A stretch of DNA of 19,198 nucleotides from Bacillota bacterium (GTDB lineage Bacteria > Bacillota > UBA4882 > UBA8346): positions 1 through 19,198 of the forward strand of contig JAEXDA010000017.1 in NCBI GenBank assembly GCA_023401925.1, in the 5' to 3' direction. The position numbers were made by a program, and so were the translations under genes. The notes beneath the pieces are model-generated. The model saw only the letters and a list, made by a program, of their open reading frames with translations. It was not told the origin of the DNA and ran no database searches. Positions 15,602-19,198 of this stretch are shown piece after piece. Position 1 is the stretch's first letter. Every line of letters begins with the position of its first letter.

Positions 15602-15654
15602 CCTAAAAATGAATGACCGGTATTATGGTCCACGGATTTCACCGGCTGAGTCAC
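15596..15654 (+). repeat. 58-base dispersed repeat, copy 2
   Basis: Shares an identical 23-base run with the copy at 18897-18955, containing TTTCACCGGCTGAGTCAC, plus similar sequence upstream (ATGACGCCTAAAAATGAA versus ATGATGCCTATAAATGAA). No reading frame is conserved between copies. Confidence 0.75.
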
Positions 15655-15674
15655 TTTCTGAGCGGCCAGAAAGT
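15653..15674 (+). other. perfect 8-bp hairpin
   Basis: ACTTTCTG/CAGAAAGT around AGCGGC, at the right edge of repeat copy 2, followed by AACCAAAGAGCCGCCGG. Tracts of this AGAAAGTAACCAAAGAG kind recur between genes in other bacteria and often yield spurious small ORF annotations. A second hairpin, CCGGAA/TTCCGG, follows closely. Confidence 0.5.
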
Positions 15675-16023
15675 AACCAAAGAGCCGCCGGAACCTACGG
15701 CTTCCGGACCTCCCTCTATTCATCCACGGTTTCTAGAGGGTTTTCGACATCCATGTCCTTTGGACTGGCAATTATATGAGGCTTTTGATGGCAACCGCCG
15801 TTTTACATCCGTATAAAGAGGCGGCGCTTTTCGGCTTCCGTGCCTCAAATGGCGGGGAGGGTTTATAGGGCCAAAAATCTTAAACATGTTTGTGATTAGT
15901 GAAAGTAAATACTTACATATCAACCGCCATCTCTGGGCGGTTGCTTGGGGAATTATTTATTGTCAACATTTTTTAGGCAGACTGTAGGTCTATACCTCTC
16001 TCGCGTCTCCATGAAATGAAGAC
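15675..16023. other. non-coding gap with an 8-bp hairpin
   Basis: No gene is supported. A perfect inverted repeat CAACCGCC/GGCGGTTG (15921-15943, loop ATCTCTG) is the main structure; no T-run follows within 10 bases. Short open frames run through but have no recognisable domain or ribosome binding site. Confidence 0.4.
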
Positions 16024-16199
16024 GCACTCTCCCCCAATGGAGCTTTTTAATGAAGCGAATTCAGTGGGAGAGTGCTGCCTTCGAAGCCAAAAATCTTTTA
16101 GAGGTCAGCGGCTTCGAACTTAAAGTTCGCGGTTACGTTCCACTGAAACAACCACTTTGAACAACATCATTGGGGAAGAGCCCGCCTTTGGAGAAAGGC
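16024..16199 (+). ncRNA. candidate structured RNA (three successive hairpins)
   Basis: Three perfect inverted repeats in a row: GCACTCTCCC/GGGAGAGTGC (16024-16033, 16066-16075), TTCGAAGCC/GGCTTCGAA (16080-16088, 16110-16118) and GCCTTT/AAAGGC (16184-16199, loop GGAG). GTTAG/CTAAC pairing is also possible just downstream (about 16205-16234). No open frame explains the segment. I do not recognise it as tmRNA, 6S, SRP, RNase P or a riboswitch. The strand is arbitrary, since the stems pair in either direction. Confidence 0.35.
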
Positions 16200-16300
16200 A
16201 CGAGTTAGGTCAAAAAGGCGTTCATTTTCTAACAGGGATTTTTGACAACAACAAAATTTAATTCAACATATATAGTAATTCTTTTATATGTTTTTTTGCC

Positions 16301-16399
16301 CATATACCCACATGCCCCACATGGTAAAAGATAACAGTGGAAAGAGATGGGGAAAAGGGTAAAATTTTGTATTTTATTTTTTAGTCTTGTGGGTATATG
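16301..16399. repeat. gapped 11-bp inverted repeat in AT-rich DNA
   Basis: CATATACCCAC (16301-16311) and GTGGGTATATG (16389-16399) are exact reverse complements 77 bases apart. Each is followed or preceded by further similar words (CATGCCCCACATGG; GATGTGGGCATAC), so the pairing may extend with gaps. The DNA between is AT-rich and non-coding. It could be ends of a small degraded element or a long hairpin. Confidence 0.45.
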
Positions 16400-16557
16400 T
16401 GGCGATGTGGGCATACGGGGTGGTTTTTTGATATAGGAAAATAGACAAAGGGATAAAATGGGGTTAGAATTTTTCGCGGATTGCGGTTTTTATTTGTTTA
16501 ATTTTACCCTTTCCATGTACACTTTAAAGTTTGGCGCCTTGAAAGTTCAAACTTGCT

Positions 16558-16941
16558 TTAAAAGCATTGAAAACTTCTAATCTCTCTTAAATCCATTCCG
16601 AAATAGCTCCAGCGCCTTCTTCGGCTATGGTAACGCCACCCCGCAACGGAATTTCTCCCGACAAAGACGAGATATGCCCAGAACTGTTGACCATTTATTA
16701 GCCAGAGATAGGTAAAATTAAAAACGCAAAAAGAAATCGCGCCCGGATCAACCGCAAATGGAGTTGGCTGTTCTCTGGGGATAAAATCAGGCGGTGGACC
16801 GGTGGGCGGACCTTGTTGCTGGAGTGAGTCGACCGGGTTAACCGGATTAGCCATCGTATTAAAACCTTGAGCCCAGGGGCAAAACGAACACCCGGCTCTT
16901 TCCGGAAGTGCAGATGTTCCCGTAAAGTATTGAGAATACAT
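16558..16941 (-). CDS. small proline-rich protein of an uncharacterised Firmicutes family
   Basis: 127 residues, no known function. ATG at 16941 is preferred because AGGTGG lies 5-6 bases before it; the frame could start 9 bases earlier at GTG, or at M30 (MANPVNPVDS). Residues 1-62 are low in structure and rich in Pro and Gln (SLQQQGPPTGPPPDFIPREQ). Residues 63-127 form a compact aromatic domain: VDPGAISFCVFNFTYLWLIN, then FWAYLVFVGRNSVAGWRY, then WSYFGMDLREIRSFQCF. The pattern of NxTYLWL, FVGRxSVAGxR and YFGxDLRxIxSFxC is what I remember from short hypothetical proteins of spore-forming Firmicutes, but I cannot confirm that here. C72 and C126 might pair. No signal peptide. It stands alone between hairpin-rich non-coding DNA, with no partner gene. 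Confidence 0.65.
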   Translation of the reverse strand: MYSQYFTGTSALPERAGCSFCPWAQGFNTMANPVNPVDSLQQQGPPTGPPPDFIPREQPTPFAVDPGAISFCVFNFTYLWLINGQQFWAYLVFVGRNSVAGWRYHSRRRRWSYFGMDLREIRSFQCF

Positions 16942-17301
16942 TAGTTCCACCTCACAAGTTTAAATTGTATTTTTTCGTTTAAGAATGTGATTTTAGAATA
17001 GAGTATGATCGATCTTGGAAATTGGCCTACAAGCCATAATCAATATGCTAAAGGCATTTAATTAAGATAGCTTTTAGCCCATCGTAACGTAAATAAACGG
17101 CAATCGGAAATGGGGTAGATACGCTCTACTTAAGTAAAATATTCACAACCATTGAGTGCGCGTGCTCGCGCACGCGCACTCGAGTTATTTAGAGAACGTT
17201 AAAGGCTTGCGAGATTGGATTTTAGAGGGCGGATGGTTTTTTGGACGGATTTTCCAGCTTATTTTGTATGCCTTAGTAAATGTTCCCTATGGAATAAGCT
17301 T
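16942..17301. other. non-coding gap with a perfect 12-bp GC-rich hairpin
   Basis: GAGTGCGCGTGC (17154-17165), loop TCGC, GCACGCGCACTC (17170-17181); a G-T and an A-T pair can extend it outward. It sits in otherwise AT-rich DNA about 120 bases beyond the stop of the NifX-like gene. It could end that leftward transcript, although no T-run follows on that strand. Nothing else is supported here. Confidence 0.6.
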
Positions 17302-17691
17302 TTAGTGGTGCCCACAGCTGTGGTCATGATCCCCGCAAGTATGCCCCTCTTCATGGGGATGATCGCACTTGACGTCGGGATTGTATTTCAGCTGTTTGCA
17401 AAGATAATCCTCCACGGCCTTGTCGGCATCGCCACTAACCCCACCGAAAATTTGAATGCCGTTTTCGGTCAGCCCATTTTGGGCGCCGCTGCCAATCCCT
17501 CCGCAGATCAACACCGTAGCCTGCAGATTTTTAAGAATATCGATTAAAGCACCGTGTCCGTTGCCTTCGGTGGAACGAATAGTGGCAGTGGTAATTTTAC
17601 CGCCGTTGACTTCATAAATTTTGAAGTTTTTAGTGCGTCCGAAATGTTGAAACACTTGTTTGTCTTCATAAGGTACGGCAATAATCATCAT
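17302..17691 (-). CDS. NifX/NifB-domain protein with His/Cys-rich metal-binding tail
   Basis: Small cytoplasmic protein of the dinitrogenase iron-molybdenum-cofactor-binding (NifX/NafY) superfamily, 129 residues. The domain spans about 1-105: MIIAVPYEDKQVFQHFGRTK, FKIYEV, GHGALIDILKNLQATVLICG, GGIGSGAQNGLTENGIQIFG. It ends in a 21-residue tail with six His and three Cys (KCDHPHEEGH, then CGDHDHSCGHH), a likely metal site. The start is one of two adjacent ATG codons (17691 or 17688) behind AGGAG; a longer start at 17766 lacks support. It is the second gene after a DUF134 regulator, 92 bases downstream on the same strand. Such orphan NifX-like proteins are common in anaerobes without nitrogenase, where a metal- or Fe-S-handling role is assumed but unproven. 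Confidence 0.88.
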   Translation of the reverse strand: MMIIAVPYEDKQVFQHFGRTKNFKIYEVNGGKITTATIRSTEGNGHGALIDILKNLQATVLICGGIGSGAQNGLTENGIQIFGGVSGDADKAVEDYLCKQLKYNPDVKCDHPHEEGHTCGDHDHSCGHH

Positions 17692-17783
17692 AATATCTCC
17701 TCTTTTTTTTAATGAGTCTTTCGCTATAGACTTGGGTCCGGCAATTTCATTTTTGCTGCTCGCCACAGCAGTTGACGTTATGC

Positions 17784-18152
17784 TTATTGTTCTTCATCTC
17801 TCGGAGCCAAATTTTCTCTGCGGTGGCAATGGCTGCAGCCGCAGTTCGATGGCCGGTCGTTGCAGAGAACATAATCACCGCCTTCAATGTGTAGCTCCAT
17901 CCCGGTCACCAGGCATTTTGCTAACTTAACCCGAGCGTTGTTGTAGATTGCTTGCGCCGTGGTGCGGGCGACCTCCATTCGCTCGGCGCATTCCTCCTGG
18001 GTCAGCCCTTCAAGGTCAATCAGCCTGACAGCCTCAAATTCGTCGATGGTCATCCCGATCACTTGGACACTGGTTTTAGGCGCATCCAGCGGGCCGAAGA
18101 TTTGCCGCTGGGGCATACAACATACCCGCCGGCATTTGTGGGGCCTTGGCAT
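17784..18152 (-). CDS. DUF134 family DNA-binding protein
   Basis: Predicted helix-turn-helix regulator, 122 residues. The family opening MPRPHKCRRV and the core MTIDEFEAVRLIDLEGLTQE (34-53) are textbook DUF134. Residues 49-82 (LTQEECAERMEVARTTAQAI then YNNARVKLAKCL) form a sigma-70-region-4-like helix-turn-helix. Cysteines cluster at the N-terminus (7, 11, 12) and near the end (97, 104, 106, 109 in LCNDRPSNCGCSHCHRR), suggesting a bound metal or redox centre. ATG at 18152 is chosen because it starts the conserved MPRP and has AAAGGA nine bases upstream; the frame runs 24 residues further up without support. First gene of a two-gene operon with the NifX-like protein. The palindromes around its promoter make self-regulation likely. 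Confidence 0.9.
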   Translation of the reverse strand: MPRPHKCRRVCCMPQRQIFGPLDAPKTSVQVIGMTIDEFEAVRLIDLEGLTQEECAERMEVARTTAQAIYNNARVKLAKCLVTGMELHIEGGDYVLCNDRPSNCGCSHCHRRENLAPRDEEQ

Positions 18153-18180
18153 AGAGTCATCCTTTCCGGCAATCAATAAT

Positions 18181-18231
18181 TGGCATATGCCATTTATAAA
18201 TTCATTATATAATATTTTCGGCATATGTCAA
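18181..18231 (-). promoter_or_regulatory. promoter and twin palindromic operators of the DUF134-nifX-like operon
   Basis: On the minus strand TTGACA (18231-18226), 16 bases, TATAAT (18209-18204): a near-consensus promoter about 50 bases before the DUF134 start. A perfect palindrome TGGCATATGCCA (18181-18192) lies just past the expected transcription start. A related imperfect one, CGGCATATGTCA on the plus strand (18219-18230), overlaps the -35. Their centres are 38 bases apart. This is a classic layout for repression, probably by the DUF134 protein itself. Confidence 0.7.
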
Positions 18232-18344
18232 TAACTTTTTTCATTTGCGGACTGGGCCGTGGTTGCCAACAATTTCCCTGGATTGGAGTGTTACTCACGG
18301 TTATTCTATGATTCTAAGGAAAAAAATCAAAAGGATGGAGAGAG

Positions 18345-18539
18345 TTGAAGAATCATAAGATTTTAGGAATTACTTTGATGCTGGTATTCGCGGTGGCGCT
18401 GAATGGTTGTAATGGAAGCGGGGGAAATAAAACCCGTCCGGCGCCAACCCGTCCCAAAGCGCCGGAGAACCGGATGGTGAAAAAATCCGGACCATGGTCG
18501 CAGCCGCAATTTCCAGGGATTCATGAGGGAAGAAGATAA
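18345..18539 (+). CDS. small predicted lipoprotein (TTG start)
   Basis: 64 residues, function unknown. The start is TTG at 18345 with AAAGGATGGAG just upstream; no ATG is available before the hydrophobic stretch. The N-terminus is a lipoprotein signal peptide: basic KNHK, hydrophobic ILGITLMLVFAVAL, lipobox ALNGC with Cys 22 as the lipidation site. The mature part is short, basic and unstructured (GSGGNKTRPAPTRPKAPENR). It may be a true small lipoprotein or the surviving front of a longer one, because the region after it holds a gene remnant on the other strand. A terminator hairpin lies about 110 bases downstream. Confidence is moderate because of the size and rare start. Confidence 0.5.
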   Translation: MKNHKILGITLMLVFAVALNGCNGSGGNKTRPAPTRPKAPENRMVKKSGPWSQPQFPGIHEGRR

Positions 18540-18650
18540 TTTGGGTTCCCCGGCCGCTTCTGTCAATTTGCGCTTTCTGATATACTCTATGGCCGTTTCC
18601 CCGACCATCGGCCGGAAGATCCGGTGAATATGAAATTTTGAAAAATGAGC
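18537..18650 (-). pseudogene. remnant of an AraC-type DNA-binding domain
   Basis: On the minus strand the frame reads HFSKFHIHRIFRPMVGETAI then EYIRKRKLTEAAGEP. This matches the second-helix-to-linker part of an AraC-family domain (SxFHFxRxFxxxxGexxxeYIRxxRLxxAA). It is an isolated stretch of about 37 residues. Upstream on that strand the frame has only a few unrelated residues (MPHRTRR) inside a terminator hairpin, and downstream the sequence loses similarity and runs antisense through the lipoprotein gene. A whole AraC protein needs 250 or more residues, so this is a decayed fragment. Confidence 0.55.
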
Positions 18651-18690
18651 CCGGCGGGTCCGATGCGGCATCGGCGGGTTTATTTTTTTT
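18649..18690 (+). terminator. rho-independent terminator
   Basis: CCGATG, loop CGG, CATCGG (18660-18674), extendable by CCCG/CGGG outside with a bulge, followed by TTTATTTTTTTT. The best-looking terminator in the window, reading rightward after the small lipoprotein gene. Confidence 0.75.
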
Positions 18691-18896
18691 TATCTGGTTC
18701 CGTTTTCAATAAAATCAAGGGATTATCGGATCGTGTTCTGCTTCTCTACGGGGAATCTCCCCATTGATTATTAGGGGCGTCATTTCAAGGGAATTTTAAA
18801 GCAAATTTTGATACTCTTTGATAATTTTTGAAGTAGCTTTTGTTCAGGGTGGCGGTCAATGAAGGAGCAGTGTTGTGGCGAGGAGTGACTTTATTT
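18691..18896. other. non-coding gap
   Basis: AT-rich, no supported gene, no strong inverted repeat seen. Confidence 0.4.
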
Positions 18897-18955
18897 ATGA
18901 TGCCTATAAATGAAGGCCCCGTATTATTGTCTACGGATTTCACCGGCTGAGTCAC
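18897..18955 (+). repeat. 58-base dispersed repeat, copy 3
   Basis: Shares a 23-base identical run with 15596-15654 (containing TTTCACCGGCTGAGTCAC) and the same upstream pattern. Sequence diverges immediately after GTCAC, so that point is a shared right edge of the repeat. Confidence 0.75.
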
Positions 18956-19031
18956 TGGTATGCTGTTTATATCCCCAAATTAATCACTAGCAGTAGTAGC
19001 AGGGGGTCTGGGGGATGTGAATAATTGTGGA

Positions 19032-19198
19032 AAAGTGGACAAAGGAAAAAACCCACCACTTAGCAAATTGTCTTAACACACGTCAATGAGCCAGACAATA
19101 CTCCGGAAGGGAGGCTAAGTAATGGGCAAGACCAAACTCGGTCGAAGGAGTAGGTTATTTCGCGAGTTTCTAGGCGGCATAGAACCCAGTGAACTCTT
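19032..19198 (+). other. hairpin-rich end of window, possible structured RNA or start of a gene
   Basis: Successive inverted repeats: AAGTGG/CCACTT (about 19033-19060), ATTGTCT/AGACAAT (19067-19073, 19093-19099), CTCC/GGAG (19101-19113) and GACC/GGTC (about 19130-19143). The last part can also be read as a gene start: ATG at 19122 behind GGGAGG, reading MGKTKLGRRSRLFREFLGGI and still open at the window edge. The run of hairpins resembles the 5' part of a self-splicing or element-encoded RNA such as a group II intron, but no GUGYG intron start is seen. The two readings cannot be separated without the following sequence. Confidence 0.3.

Noticed and set aside
15072..15606. Two open frames of 80 and 90 codons in the repeat-rich gap
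   Set aside because: They run through palindromic copy B and repeat copy 1, lack ribosome binding sites and have no protein-like pattern.
15613..15816. 67-residue open frame covering the AGAAAGTAACCAAAGAG tract
   Set aside because: It begins in a dispersed repeat, contains several palindromes, and looks like the spurious proteins often called in such repeats.
16110..16135. GGCTTCGAAC resembling a tRNA T-arm
   Set aside because: No acceptor stem, anticodon arm or CCA fits around it; the bases are better explained as an arm of the TTCGAAGCC hairpin.
17692..17766. 25-residue N-terminal extension of the NifX-like protein
   Set aside because: The domain starts at MIIAV and a strong AGGAG precedes the ATG at 17691.
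18363..18671. 102-codon minus-strand frame as a complete gene
   Set aside because: Only about 37 residues resemble an AraC domain; the rest is antisense to the lipoprotein gene and the start lies in a terminator hairpin.
1..19198. CRISPR array
   Set aside because: No regularly spaced direct repeats with unique spacers are seen; the repeated units here are dispersed or palindromic.

Overview
The window suggests an anaerobic, Gram-negative-staining (diderm) member of the Firmicutes, probably sequenced from a genome rich in small dispersed repeats. Three things point this way. Coding is moderately GC-rich with strong AGGAGG-type ribosome binding sites. A TolC-type outer-membrane channel with a signal peptide sits next to a Kdo/WaaP-like kinase, which implies an outer membrane. 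There is also a DUF134 + NifX-like pair typical of anaerobes, and a small proline-rich protein of a kind I associate with spore-forming Firmicutes. No rRNA, tRNA or CRISPR array is visible, so taxonomy is inference only.

Layout. 1-1500: one IS110-family insertion sequence with an intact transposase, a 260-base non-coding 3' end that is a candidate bridge RNA, subterminal inverted repeats, and a TTGACA/CATAAT pair placed so that circle formation would build a promoter. 1500-7763: ordinary housekeeping and accessory genes: agmatine deiminase (-), a methyl-accepting chemotaxis protein (+), a Bcr/CflA-type drug exporter (-) converging on it, and an M3 oligoendopeptidase (+). 8102-14858: a co-directional block of six genes: EmrA-like adaptor, EmrB-like 14-TM pump, TolC-like channel, a small kinase-like protein, a sensor histidine kinase and an OmpR-type response regulator. 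The first four are almost certainly one operon. The kinase/regulator pair overlaps by 4 bases and has its own possible promoter. I read it as an envelope-stress or drug-export module with dedicated sensing.

14859-16557 and 16942-17301 carry almost no coding capacity but are full of inverted repeats: an ~80-base palindromic element (second, inverted copy at 1663-1740), a ~58-base dispersed repeat (three copies in the window), several perfect hairpins and a candidate structured RNA. 16558-16941 (-) is a small proline-rich protein. 17302-18152 (-) is a DUF134 regulator followed by a NifX-like protein with a His/Cys tail, driven by a clear promoter overlapped by two copies of a TGGCATATGCCA-type palindrome. 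18345-18539 (+) is a small predicted lipoprotein started by TTG; on the opposite strand just after it lies a short remnant of an AraC-type DNA-binding domain. The last ~160 bases contain successive hairpins and an open frame running off the end; their identity is not settled.

The most interesting items are the IS110 junction-promoter/bridge-RNA architecture, the efflux + kinase-like + two-component module with phased TTTAAAA boxes upstream, the palindromic repeats bracketing a 13.5-kb block, and the hairpin-rich segment around 16.0-16.4 kb.
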